From: DSYU01 sp964437595
GTDB taxonomy: Bacteria; Chloroflexota; Anaerolineae; Anaerolineales; Anaerolineaceae
Assembly: GCA_964437595.1 (NCBI GenBank)
Contig: CAYTHO010000010.1
Coordinates: 1 to 64,000 of the forward strand
Direction of reading: 5' to 3'
DNA: 64,000 nt
Shown here: one piece after another, positions 25,996 to 34,583 of the stretch
Numbering within the stretch: the stretch's first letter is position 1
Layout: each line of letters opens with the position of its first letter
Program-made: the position numbers and the translations under genes
The notes under the pieces: generated by a model
What the model saw: the letters and a program-made list of their open reading frames with translations, nothing else
The model's database searches: none
Told to the model about the DNA's origin: nothing

Positions 25996-27259
25996 TCGTT
26001 TTCTCCTCTATTTCCGAAATCGTCGAGCGGCGCAGGGCGCGCACCCGGCGGATGCGGCGCCCGCTGATCTGCTCGACCGTAAGCAGCAAATGATCTACCT
26101 CGATCGTTTCGCCGCCTAGCGGTACGCGGCCCATCTCGCTATAAATAAACCCGCCCAGCGTATCCGCGACCAGCTTGGGGAGGTTGGTTCCCATTACACT
26201 GTTGAAATCATCCAGATCGATACGCCCGTGGAAAACGTATTCATCATCGCCCACTTTCTCAAAGAGCTGTTCTTCACTCTGGTCGTATTCATCACGGATT
26301 TCGCCAACGATCTCTTCCACAATATCTTCCAGGGTCACCAACCCCGCAATGCCACCGTATTCATCCACCACGAGTGCCATGTGCACGCTGCGGGCCTGCA
26401 TCTCGCGCAACAGTTCATCGACCTTCTTGGCCTCTGGCACAAAATAGGCCGGGCGCAGCATACTGGTCAGCGAGGCTACCTTCTGCCCCTGGAAGTGGAC
26501 GCGCAGGAGGTCCTTCGCATACAGTAGCCCTACCACGTTGTCGATGGTTTCTTCAAACACCGGCACGCGCGAATGGCCCGAATTATTTAGCGCCGTGATC
26601 GCGTCTTCGATAGAAGTGCCTGTTTCCAGGGCAAAGATATCGATGCGGGGGATCATGATTTCGCGCGCCAGGGTGTCGCCAAAGTGGAAGATGGAATAGA
26701 TCATCTGGCGTTCACCGTGTTCCAGGCTGCCTTCGGGCTGAGCATCTTCCGCCCAGGATTTCAACTCATCCTCGGTCACCGGGCTAAGGCGGTGTTCCAA
26801 CATAGCGGGCGAACCCAATAAGAGGACCAGCAGAGAAGACAGCGGTGAAAGCAAGGCATCAATCGCCCGCGCCAACCCCGAGAAGCGAATGGCCCACTGC
26901 TCGGCTTGTGGGAGAAGCATCCCTTCCAGCAGCAGTTCTACCACCAGGACGGTCAGCGCAGCCAGCGCCAGCAGCAGCAGCGCCAGTGGAAAAGCCGGCG
27001 CTTTGCCCGACAGCAGAAGGTAGATCCAAATGGACACGCCCAACAGCAAAAAGTGGACGATCATCATGGCAATGCGCAGGGAAGTGCGCAGGCGAGGTTT
27101 TTCCACCAGCGCCATCATCTGGTCAACGGCCTGGGGGTGCTGGTCGCGCAGGGCAATTAAATAAGGCAAGCGAATATTCAGAACGCTGAAGCGCACGACT
27201 GCCAGCAGCAGGTCGACTGCAATCAGCACCACAAATGTTATCCAGAGTGTCTCAATCAC
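25976..27259 (-). CDS. CNNM/CorC-type transporter-associated CBS protein (hemolysin family)
   Basis: A 427-residue membrane protein with an N-terminal CNNM (DUF21) domain of three to four helices (about 1-190), a pair of CBS domains (MIPRIDIFALETGTSIEDAI and MLRPAYFVPEAKKVDELLRE) and a C-terminal CorC/HlyC FAD-binding-like domain (about 345-420, FHGRIDLDDFNSVMGTNLP). Related proteins take part in magnesium or other divalent cation efflux; the hemolysin label is historical. First gene of the operon with cdd and recO, overlapping cdd by 20 bases. Confidence 0.9.
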   Translation of the reverse strand: MIETLWITFVVLIAVDLLLAVVRFSVLNIRLPYLIALRDQHPQAVDQMMALVEKPRLRTSLRIAMMIVHFLLLGVSIWIYLLLSGKAPAFPLALLLLALAALTVLVVELLLEGMLLPQAEQWAIRFSGLARAIDALLSPLSSLLVLLLGSPAMLEHRLSPVTEDELKSWAEDAQPEGSLEHGERQMIYSIFHFGDTLAREIMIPRIDIFALETGTSIEDAITALNNSGHSRVPVFEETIDNVVGLLYAKDLLRVHFQGQKVASLTSMLRPAYFVPEAKKVDELLREMQARSVHMALVVDEYGGIAGLVTLEDIVEEIVGEIRDEYDQSEEQLFEKVGDDEYVFHGRIDLDDFNSVMGTNLPKLVADTLGGFIYSEMGRVPLGGETIEVDHLLLTVEQISGRRIRRVRALRRSTISEIEEKTNGSSVE

Positions 27260-27419
27260 CTTCTTCTACCATTTATCATTTCCAGGCAGCCAGCGAAAAA
27301 AAAGAGCCTTGCGCCATACACACACAATAGCACAAAGCCCGCAAACGTTCTGAGCATCTTTTAATTCATCATCCGTCAGAGTATCGGCCTGCATACTATT
27401 CGCGGTAGGGATTGTAAGG

Positions 27420-27490
27420 CTGGGGCGCCTGGACTCGAACCAAGATCCACAGATCCAAAGTCTGGTGTGCTGCCATTGCACCACGCCCCA
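27420..27490 (-). tRNA. tRNA-Gln (anticodon TTG)
   Basis: On the minus strand the RNA begins TGGGGCG and ends CGCCCCA plus discriminator G, giving a seven-base-pair acceptor stem. The D arm is GTGC/GCAC, the anticodon loop CTTTGGA carries TTG, and the T arm is CTTGG TTCGAGT CCAGG. The first-pair T-A and discriminator G are usual for tRNA-Gln. CCA is not encoded. A good promoter lies upstream. Confidence 0.95.
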
Positions 27491-27521
27491 GAGCGTAACG
27501 ATACCGCCCTTTGCAGGATGG

Positions 27522-27550
27522 ATTTTACCCAATATCCGGCGTTCTGGCAA
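27522..27550 (-). promoter_or_regulatory. promoter of tRNA-Gln
   Basis: On the minus strand TTGCCA (27545-27550), a 17-base spacer and TAAAAT (27522-27527). Transcription would start about 25 bases before the tRNA. Confidence 0.65.
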
Positions 27551-27626
27551 TAGTAAGGCGAATTATCGGAAGCCGTCCAAAGAGTACATTTGGCCAGCCC
27601 TGATCCAGTAAATTTAGATGAGGAGC

Positions 27627-28889
27627 CTATTCTTCCTTTGGCGGGAACAGGCCCAGCTTTTGCGCCTGTTCAAAGGTCAGAACGCCAGGCTGGCTTTCTT
27701 CTTTGCGCTCATCGCTGGTGACTTCATCCCAGAAGGAATCGGCATCTGGGATGCGCAGTTCGCCGGTTTTCTTTTTCTTAAACAACTCTTCAAACTTTTC
27801 CAACCCGGGGTCCTGGCCCAGCGGAGTTTCCAGAATCGCCGCCTCGATCTGCGCTTCTTCCAGCGCGGCGGCAGCGCCCATTTCGGCCATCAGCACTTCC
27901 GGGGCACCTGCTTCGACTGCGGTTTGAACCCGCAGCCCCATGGCTTCCAGGGCCGCCAAAATTTCCGTCTGCGCGTTGAGCGCCTCTTCAAACGCCAGAG
28001 CCAGACGCACGGCTGAGCGACCAGTGGGCAACGCCAGCAGCAGCACGTACTGGCCAGTTGGAGCAACGACCAAATCAACACCCGTTCCCCGGTAGGCCTG
28101 CACCAGGGGGGTGGAGGTCTGGCCCAAGAGGTATGAAATCCTGGCCCCAGCGCTGATGGACGCCATCAGCGGCGGGGCGAACTGGGCCTCTACCGGTAGA
28201 TCGGGCAGGTCGCCGGCCTGGGCAACGGACTTGCCGCGCTCATCCAGCAGCATGGCCGAAAGCGCCCCTAACGAAGCGCGCAGCCGGCTGAGAATAGCGG
28301 ACAACCCGGTTTCCGCAGGCGCAGGCGGCCCAGCGGGCGGCCTAAGGCCCCCGGTTGCTTTATGAGCAGCGGGCTGGGTTGGAGCGGTTTCGACCGCCTC
28401 GCCCGGCATTACCGCCGCCAGTTCTTGCAGCAGGGCGGCCTGGGCCGATTCTTTCTCACTGGCCGGTGCGGGCTTTTCGTCAACGGGTTTTTCTGGCGGT
28501 TTTGGCTTTTCGAGTGGTTTGCCCTCCCCCAACAGTTGATCAACCGCATCGATAAAATCGGGGGTCATAATGGGTTTGCGCAAGAATACGTCAGCAGCCG
28601 CCTGATCCTTTTCTTTAAAAAGCCGGTCCTCTGGGCGCAACCCGGTCATCAAGATTACCTTCACATTCGGCTGCCGAACGCGGATTTTCCGCACCAGGTC
28701 CAGACCGGTCATCCCTGGCAAGCGAATATCGGTTACCAGCACATCAATGGTAAAACGCGACGATTCAAGCAAGGCTTCTTCAGCCGATGGAACAACCGAT
28801 ATCGGGATGTCGGGGTGTACCGTTTTCAAAGCATCCTGAAGCAGGCGTCCCAGGTCAATTGCATCGTCAACAATTAGAACTCGCTTCAT
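27627..28889 (-). CDS. response regulator with C-terminal roadblock/LC7-like domain
   Basis: A 420-residue protein. Residues 1-120 are a receiver domain: acidic pair in VLIVDDAID, phospho-acceptor Asp in DVLVTDIRLPGMTG, Thr in VILMTG and Lys in FLRKPI. After a P/A/E-rich linker (about 130-215) comes a domain of about 120 residues (GLSAILSRLRASLGALSAML to LALAFEEALNAQTEIL) resembling the roadblock/LC7 fold of small-GTPase regulators. There is no DNA-binding output domain. Start at 28889 has AAGGAGG just upstream; an upstream in-frame start is less likely. It follows the second oppDF pair by 20 bases, so it is probably co-transcribed. No histidine kinase is nearby. Confidence 0.82.
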   Translation of the reverse strand: MKRVLIVDDAIDLGRLLQDALKTVHPDIPISVVPSAEEALLESSRFTIDVLVTDIRLPGMTGLDLVRKIRVRQPNVKVILMTGLRPEDRLFKEKDQAAADVFLRKPIMTPDFIDAVDQLLGEGKPLEKPKPPEKPVDEKPAPASEKESAQAALLQELAAVMPGEAVETAPTQPAAHKATGGLRPPAGPPAPAETGLSAILSRLRASLGALSAMLLDERGKSVAQAGDLPDLPVEAQFAPPLMASISAGARISYLLGQTSTPLVQAYRGTGVDLVVAPTGQYVLLLALPTGRSAVRLALAFEEALNAQTEILAALEAMGLRVQTAVEAGAPEVLMAEMGAAAALEEAQIEAAILETPLGQDPGLEKFEELFKKKKTGELRIPDADSFWDEVTSDERKEESQPGVLTFEQAQKLGLFPPKEE

Positions 28890-28909
28890 CCCAACCTCCT
28901 TACCAGGTA

Positions 28910-29899
28910 TCAGGCAGCACGCCAGCAGGCTGCCCAATGCCCTGGGCTTACCTCATTAAAGGGCGGTTCATCAACCTTGCATTGATCCATCGCCACCGGG
29001 CAGCGCGGATGGAAGCGACAACCTCCCGGCGGGTTCAACGGACTTGGTACATCACCTTTTAGAATGATACGCTCGCGGCGCACCTTGGGGTCTGGGATCG
29101 GTATAGCGGACATGAGCGCCTGGGTATAGGGATGCAGTGGGTTGCGGAATAACTCTTCCCGCCCAGCAAGCTCTACCATTTTCCCCAGATACATCACCGC
29201 CACGCGATTGGAAATGTGCTCCACCACGCTCAGGTTATGAGCAATGAAGAGGTACGTCAGCCCAAACTCTTTCTGCAAATCTCTTAGAATGTTTAACACC
29301 TGCGACTGGATGGAAACATCCAGGGCCGAAACCGGCTCATCACACACGATGAACTTGGGGCGCAAGGCCAGAGCGCGGGCGATGCCAATGCGCTGGCGCT
29401 GCCCGCCGGAGAACTCGTGCGGGTAACGGCGGGCATGATAATCCTCCAGGCCCACCTTGCGCAGTGTATCAATCGCCAGGTCGAACCGCTCACGCCGGGT
29501 ACCGATGCCATGAATTTTCAGGCCTTCCATCACGGATTCGCCAATGGGCAGGCGCGGGTCAAGCGAAGCATACGGGTCCTGGAAAATGATCTGCATGTGG
29601 CGGCGCATGGCTTTCAACTCACGCCCACGCAGCTTGAATACATTCACGCCTTCGTAAGTTACCTCACCGGCGGTGGGCTCCGTCAGGCGCAGCATCGTAC
29701 GGCCCACGGTGGTTTTGCCGCAGCCGGACTCTCCCACCAGGCCCAACGTTTCGCCTTCTTTTACCGAGAAGCTGACGTTCTCTACCGCTTTTACCTGCGC
29801 AATCACGCGCTGCAGCACACCACCCCGCACGGGGAAATACTTATACAATCCTTGAACGGTCACCAGGTCATTTGAAGGCGCCCCATTACTGCTGGTCAT
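28910..29899 (-). CDS. oppF: peptide ABC transporter ATP-binding protein (OppF type), second pair
   Basis: A 329-residue ATPase of the Opp/Dpp family. Walker A is GLVGESGCGKTTVG, Q-loop in MQIIFQDPYASLDPR, signature FSGGQRQRIGIARAL, Walker B FIVCDEPVSALD, and H-loop THN-like IAHNLSVV. The C-terminal oligopeptide-family extension has FHPRCPVAMDQCKVDEPPF, with cysteines that in this family may hold an iron-sulfur cluster. The start at 29899 has GGGAGG upstream and overlaps the preceding oppD gene by 14 bases. This pair has no permease pair of its own nearby. Confidence 0.92.
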   Translation of the reverse strand: MTSSNGAPSNDLVTVQGLYKYFPVRGGVLQRVIAQVKAVENVSFSVKEGETLGLVGESGCGKTTVGRTMLRLTEPTAGEVTYEGVNVFKLRGRELKAMRRHMQIIFQDPYASLDPRLPIGESVMEGLKIHGIGTRRERFDLAIDTLRKVGLEDYHARRYPHEFSGGQRQRIGIARALALRPKFIVCDEPVSALDVSIQSQVLNILRDLQKEFGLTYLFIAHNLSVVEHISNRVAVMYLGKMVELAGREELFRNPLHPYTQALMSAIPIPDPKVRRERIILKGDVPSPLNPPGGCRFHPRCPVAMDQCKVDEPPFNEVSPGHWAACWRAA

Positions 29900-30965
29900 A
29901 CCCGCCTCCCTTGCCTGGCAAAACAGGCTCGCGATATGCTCCATCCAGCCGTATTGGCGCAGTGTGCTCACCGCTGCTCACATACAGCCAGCAGCGGACT
30001 TCGTGCCCGGCGCGCACCGTCACTAACTCCGGCTCTACTTCGGTACAAATTCCCAGACCGTAGCGCTCCCGCATGCGGCAGCGCGGCGCGAACCGGCAGC
30101 CAGGCGGCAAATTGATCAGGTTGGGCACATTTCCGGGGATAACATCCAATTGTTCGGTCACCCGCCCCAGGATGGGAATAGATCCGATCAATCCCTGGGT
30201 ATAGGGATGCAGCGGGTGTTCAAACAATTCGCCAACGCTCGCCTGTTCCACGATGCGCCCGGCGTACATTACTGCAACCCGGTCGGCCATTTCGGCAATA
30301 ATGCCCAGATCGTGGGTAATCAGGATCACGGCTGTCCCCAGCCGGTTGCGCATTTCACGGATCAAATCCAAAATCTGGGCCTGGATGGTGACATCCAGCG
30401 CGGTGGTGGGCTCATCGGCAATCAGAAGTTCGGGCGTCATTGCCAGGGCCATGGCGATCATCACGCGCTGCGCCTGCCCGCCAGACATTTCATGCGGGTA
30501 GGCCTTTGCCTTGCGTGATGGGTCTGGAATGCCCACCATGCCGAGTAATTCTACGGCCTTCTGCCAGGCAGTCTCTTTATTTAGGCCCTGATGAATTTGT
30601 AAAACTTCCGCAACCTGGTCACCCACGGTAAATACCGGGTTCAGGCTGGACTGCGGCTGCTGAAAAATCATCGAGATGCGGTTGCCGCGCATCTTTGACA
30701 TGACATCTTCAGAAACCTTGAGCAAGTCCGATTCGCCAAATTCGATTTCGCCTTCGACGACTTTTCCGGGGACGCCTACCAGACGCATGATAGAAAGCGA
30801 TGTAACGCTCTTGCCACAGCCCGATTCCCCCACCAGGCCAAGCACTTCGCCCGTCCGGACGTGAAAATCGACGCCGTCCACCGCCTTTACCACGCCGTCT
30901 TCTGTGTAAAAATACGTTTTCAGATTTCGTACTTGCAGCAAGGGTTTTTCCATTGGTTGAGCCAC
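29886..30965 (-). CDS. oppD: peptide ABC transporter ATP-binding protein (OppD type), second pair
   Basis: A 359-residue Opp/Dpp-family ATPase. Walker A GLVGESGCGKSVTS, Q-loop MIFQQPQSSLNPVF, signature MSGGQAQRVMIAMAL, Walker B LLIADEPTTALD, H-loop ITHDLGII; the C-terminal extension has FAPRCRMRERYGLGIC. I place the start at a GTG (30965) because GAGG lies about seven bases before it; an ATG 12 bases inside is also possible. It follows the small membrane protein gene after a 54-base gap and is coupled to the next oppF. Confidence 0.91.
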   Translation of the reverse strand: MAQPMEKPLLQVRNLKTYFYTEDGVVKAVDGVDFHVRTGEVLGLVGESGCGKSVTSLSIMRLVGVPGKVVEGEIEFGESDLLKVSEDVMSKMRGNRISMIFQQPQSSLNPVFTVGDQVAEVLQIHQGLNKETAWQKAVELLGMVGIPDPSRKAKAYPHEMSGGQAQRVMIAMALAMTPELLIADEPTTALDVTIQAQILDLIREMRNRLGTAVILITHDLGIIAEMADRVAVMYAGRIVEQASVGELFEHPLHPYTQGLIGSIPILGRVTEQLDVIPGNVPNLINLPPGCRFAPRCRMRERYGLGICTEVEPELVTVRAGHEVRCWLYVSSGEHTAPIRLDGAYREPVLPGKGGGYDQQ

Positions 30966-31019
30966 AGCTATTCCTCGCGCGATTCCAAAAGCAAACCGCT
31001 TCAAAACAATAAGATACCG

Positions 31020-31229
31020 TTACTTGTTGCGTCGAATGCTAACATACGAAAACAATCCCAAGAATGCCATCACCATTCCCACCAAGGAAAACCCATAGGA
31101 AATGAATGCCAGCAGGAACGTGCTCTCAATAACCTTAACCACCATCAACAGCGGCAGCACCACGCCGAGAATCATCATCAGTGTGCCGAGCACCATCATC
31201 TTAACGGGACTAAGCCACTGGCGAAGCAT
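31020..31229 (-). CDS. small two-helix membrane protein
   Basis: A 69-residue protein consisting almost wholly of two hydrophobic helices (about 10-32 and 38-62) with a basic end (SIRRNK). It overlaps the end of the first oppF gene by 20 bases, so it is probably translated by coupling, and it precedes the second oppDF pair. No ribosome site of its own is clear, and no family is recognised. It could stabilise the transporter complex, but that is only a guess from position. Confidence 0.6.
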   Translation of the reverse strand: MLRQWLSPVKMMVLGTLMMILGVVLPLLMVVKVIESTFLLAFISYGFSLVGMVMAFLGLFSYVSIRRNK

Positions 31230-32256
31230 CTTTATATAACCAACAGGCTACCTGGTGATCCGGCCCGGTTTGAAACTCGGGCGGCCTTTTTACATCACAC
31301 AGCCCGGGCATCATACGGGAACAGCGAGGATGGAAACGGCAGCCTTCCGGAGGCTTGACCAGGCTGGGCGGCTCGCCGGGGGGGACTTCCTGGAATTCAT
31401 CTACGTTCTTAGCATCTGGGTCAGAAGTTGCAGCCAGCAGCGCCAGGGTATAGGGATGGTTGGGGTGATTGATCAGATCATCCACGCGCGCTTTTTCAAT
31501 CACCTCGCCAGCGTACATTACGAAAATGTATTCTGAGAAATAACGAACGGTAGAAAGATCGTGGGTGATGTAGATAACGGCCAGATCGTGGTTTTCCTGC
31601 AAGTTGCGCAACAGATTAAGGATTTCCACGCGCACGGAGGCGTCGAGCATGGAAACGGGCTCATCCGCCACCAGCAGCTTGGGGTTCATGATCATCGACC
31701 GGGCAATGACAATGCGCTGCTGCTGCCCGCCGCTGATCATGTGGGGGAACTTGGGCAAAAACTCTTCCACCGGTGTGACCTTGACCTCTTCCAAGGCCTT
31801 TACAATGCGGTCATGACGTTCGGCTTTATCCTTGACACCGTTGATAATAAGGGGTTCTTCCAGGATACGCTCGATGTTCATGAAAGGCGGTAGCGCCCCA
31901 TAGGGATCTTGCTGCACGTACCCGACCTGTGAACGGTACCAGCTCATATCTGCCGAAGAAAACTCCGAGAGCTTCTTACCGTCATAAACGATCTCACCTT
32001 TGTGGATCTTATTCAGTCCCAGGATGGTTTTCATCAGGCTGGATTTTCCACAGCCGCTTTCACCAACCACCACAACGGCCTCGTTGCTTTTTAGTTCAAA
32101 ACTGACGCCATCGACGGCGCGCACGTAGCCAGCATGCCCAAAGCCAAACCGGCGTAATTCAAACCATACATGCAAATCCTGAACGGAAAGCAGCGCCCTT
32201 CCCTGTTTTTTTACTTCCGCCTGAACCGGATTATTTACTTCTGTTAGCTCTGCCAT
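31210..32256 (-). CDS. oppF: peptide ABC transporter ATP-binding protein (OppF type), system 1
   Basis: A 348-residue ATPase. Walker A VVVGESGCGKSSLMK, Q-loop GYVQQDPYGALPPF, signature ISGGQQQRIVIARSM, Walker B LLVADEPVSMLD, H-loop ITHDLSTV; the C-terminal extension has FHPRCSRMMPGLC. Walker B has MLD where bacterial Opp proteins usually have ALD, matching the divergent, archaeal-looking character of the rest of system 1. It is 18 bases behind the oppD gene of the same system. Confidence 0.92.
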   Translation of the reverse strand: MAELTEVNNPVQAEVKKQGRALLSVQDLHVWFELRRFGFGHAGYVRAVDGVSFELKSNEAVVVVGESGCGKSSLMKTILGLNKIHKGEIVYDGKKLSEFSSADMSWYRSQVGYVQQDPYGALPPFMNIERILEEPLIINGVKDKAERHDRIVKALEEVKVTPVEEFLPKFPHMISGGQQQRIVIARSMIMNPKLLVADEPVSMLDASVRVEILNLLRNLQENHDLAVIYITHDLSTVRYFSEYIFVMYAGEVIEKARVDDLINHPNHPYTLALLAATSDPDAKNVDEFQEVPPGEPPSLVKPPEGCRFHPRCSRMMPGLCDVKRPPEFQTGPDHQVACWLYKDASPVA

Positions 32257-32274
32257 GAAATCTTATCCATTCTT

Positions 32275-33243
32275 CTAGACATATAACCAGCACTTCACCA
32301 GGCGGTCACCTTCCTGGGGTACCGTGGGCGGTTCCTCTACGCATTTCTCAAACCGCCTGGGGCAGCGAGCCGCGAAACGGCACCCGGTAGGTGGATTGAT
32401 CAGGCTGGGCGGCTGGCCGCCAATGAAATTAAGGTCGGCGTTGCTGCGCAGCCTGGGAACGGACGACATCAGCGCCACCGAGTACGGGTGCAGTGGTTTG
32501 GTAAAGAATTCATAATTCTTACTGACCTCAACAATCTGCCCGGCGTACATCACCGCCACCCGGTCCGCCAGCTCACTGGAGGTGGCAATATCATGGGTAA
32601 TTAGCAGGAAACTGGTGGCAATTTCTTTTTTGATCTGCTTGAGCAGGTTCATAATATTCGCCTGGGTCAGCACATCCAGGGCTGAAGTCGGCTCATCCAG
32701 GATGACCAGATCGGGCACGGTGATCAATGACATGGCAATCGCCACGCGTTGACGCATGCCACCGCTCAGTTCAAATGCATAGCGGGTGAGGAAATCTTCC
32801 GGGACACCAACGCGTTTGAACAGCGCGCGGGCATTGCTCAGGGCGTTCTCTTTACTTACCGAGTGATGCACCATCATCGGCTCGGCCACCTGGTCACCCA
32901 CGCGCAAGACGGGGTTGAGCGAGTTCATCGCGGCCTGGGGCACCATGGAGATCTTTACCCAGCGAATATCGCGCCGGAATTTTTCCTCGTCCAGGGCCAT
33001 GATATTGATGCCATCAAAATAGACCTCGCCAGAGTAGGTTGCCACGTTGCGGGGCAGCAAGCGCAGCAGGGCCTTCGCCATGGAGCTTTTGCCGCAGCCC
33101 GATTCACCAATCACGACAACTGCTTCGTTGGTGTACAGAGTCAAATCAACATTGTCCACAGCCTGCACTACCCCGCGGGTTGCTTTGAAGTACAGCTTCA
33201 GGTTTTTTATCCGCATTAATGTTGCGTCAGCCATACGAATCAC
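32275..33243 (-). CDS. oppD: peptide ABC transporter ATP-binding protein (OppD type), system 1
   Basis: A 322-residue ATPase with Walker A VVIGESGCGKSSMAK, Q-loop SMVPQAAMNSLNPV, signature LSGGMRQRVAIAMSL, Walker B LVILDEPTSALD and H-loop ITHDIATS, then the family extension with FAARCPRRFEKC. GTG at 33243 overlaps the stop of oppC by four bases; an ATG nine bases inside (33234) is an alternative start, with GAGAGG 12 bases before it. Confidence 0.92.
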   Translation of the reverse strand: MIRMADATLMRIKNLKLYFKATRGVVQAVDNVDLTLYTNEAVVVIGESGCGKSSMAKALLRLLPRNVATYSGEVYFDGINIMALDEEKFRRDIRWVKISMVPQAAMNSLNPVLRVGDQVAEPMMVHHSVSKENALSNARALFKRVGVPEDFLTRYAFELSGGMRQRVAIAMSLITVPDLVILDEPTSALDVLTQANIMNLLKQIKKEIATSFLLITHDIATSSELADRVAVMYAGQIVEVSKNYEFFTKPLHPYSVALMSSVPRLRSNADLNFIGGQPPSLINPPTGCRFAARCPRRFEKCVEEPPTVPQEGDRLVKCWLYV

Positions 33244-34583
33244 ACACCTCTCAGACGTGGATTGAAGATGCGGTCAAGTGCAAAGCCTAACATCGCAAAT
33301 CCTAAACCGGTAATCATTAACAACACGGCTGGCTCTAAGATCCAGTAGTACTGGCCTTTATACAGCGCGCCGTTGGTAAACGCATCGTTGACCAGCTTTC
33401 CCCAGGTAGGCAGAATCGGGTCGCCCAAACCGAGCACAGCCAGGGAAGCTTCCAAAAACACGTACGAAGGCACCGCGGCTACCAGGGCGGGGATTAGCAG
33501 CGGGATCATGCGGGGGATCAGGTACATGAAGATAATGCGGAAGTCTTTTGCCCCATACGCGCGGGCCGCCTCAATGTACGTTGATTCTTTGACCTGCAGG
33601 AACATGGCCCGATAGGTTTTGATTGCCCCGGTAAAGATGCTCAGCAGGATGGTCACGCCCAGGATGGTCCAGATGCTGCGAGAGTAGAAGGTGCCAATCA
33701 TAATCAGGATGGCCAGGAAGGGCAGCACCAGGTTGATTTCGGTGATGCGCTGAATGAGCTCATCGAGCCAGCCGCCGTACCAGGTGCCAATGGCAGCAAT
33801 TGCCATCGAAAGGATGGATGTACCCAGCGCGGCCAGCAGGCCGAACGCCAGCGCCACGGGCGCTCCCCAGAGCAGCGCGACCATCAGGTCACGGCGGTTG
33901 TGATCGGTGCCGGCCAGGCCATAAAGCTGGCCGTGAAAGACGAACTCAGCATTGATATCCGAGTCCGCTTCAAAGGTCAGGCCTTTGATGACCAGCTCAT
34001 ATTTGCCTTTCAAGGGCGTCAGCGGGTCAGAGTCTGGCACCGAGAACAGGCCCTTCATCGGTTCCACTTTTTTCAAACGCCGCAGCAGTTTCTCATCTTG
34101 CGAAAAACGGAAGGTCTGCTTCTGGCTCAATCCGAAATCGCTGATGCGAATTTCGCGGCCATCCGGCGTATTCAAGTAGATGGACACAAACGGGTTTTTG
34201 GCTTGAAAGGTACTGTCGAAGTACAACAGCAGTTCCTGGGGATAATCGTCGTAATCGAATTCGAACGGGTAGCTGAAATTGATAGTGGTAGTTTCTTTCT
34301 CCCCTGGAATGACCTCTTTAGTGAACCCTTTTTCGCCGCTTTTCACGGAGAAGGATTCAGGCAGTTTTTTCTCTGAAAAGAGGTTATACCAGGCAGGAGG
34401 AACATTTTTGGGGTTCTGATACCAAACCGACTCACCCCCGCGCCACAAGCGGACCGCTTCTGAATAGGGGATCTTAATCAAGGCGTAAATTGCCAGAACG
34501 AACAGCAGCACAACTATCACCGAACCAAAAATGGCCGATGGGTATTGTTTTAGCTCTCGCAAGGTATTTCGGATCGCGTTCAT
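33240..34583 (-). CDS. oppC: peptide ABC transporter permease (OppC type) with large extracytoplasmic insert, system 1
   Basis: A 447-residue inner-membrane permease. One helix lies near residues 17-37, followed by about 185 residues predicted outside the cytoplasm (beta-rich, FDYDDYPQELLLYFDSTFQ), then about five helices. The usual OppC entry motif GTDxxGRD is present as GTDHNRRDLMVALLWG. The coupling loop that contacts the ATPase is EAARAYGAKDFRIIFMYLIP. Ordinary OppC proteins are about 300 residues, so the insert is notable. It overlaps oppB and oppD by four bases each. Confidence 0.88.
   Translation of the reverse strand: MNAIRNTLRELKQYPSAIFGSVIVVLLFVLAIYALIKIPYSEAVRLWRGGESVWYQNPKNVPPAWYNLFSEKKLPESFSVKSGEKGFTKEVIPGEKETTTINFSYPFEFDYDDYPQELLLYFDSTFQAKNPFVSIYLNTPDGREIRISDFGLSQKQTFRFSQDEKLLRRLKKVEPMKGLFSVPDSDPLTPLKGKYELVIKGLTFEADSDINAEFVFHGQLYGLAGTDHNRRDLMVALLWGAPVALAFGLLAALGTSILSMAIAAIGTWYGGWLDELIQRITEINLVLPFLAILIMIGTFYSRSIWTILGVTILLSIFTGAIKTYRAMFLQVKESTYIEAARAYGAKDFRIIFMYLIPRMIPLLIPALVAAVPSYVFLEASLAVLGLGDPILPTWGKLVNDAFTNGALYKGQYYWILEPAVLLMITGLGFAMLGFALDRIFNPRLRGV

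Larger units (their letters stand above)
27260..27626. other. intergenic region holding tRNA-Gln
   Basis: This 367-base gap contains the tRNA-Gln gene and its promoter. The rest (27260-27419 and 27551-27626) shows no credible reading frame; a frame crossing the tRNA is coincidental. Confidence 0.6.

Noticed and set aside
27266..27550. Minus-strand reading frame of 94 codons
   Set aside because: It runs through the tRNA-Gln gene and its promoter; the predicted peptide is low in recognisable features, so the frame is coincidental.
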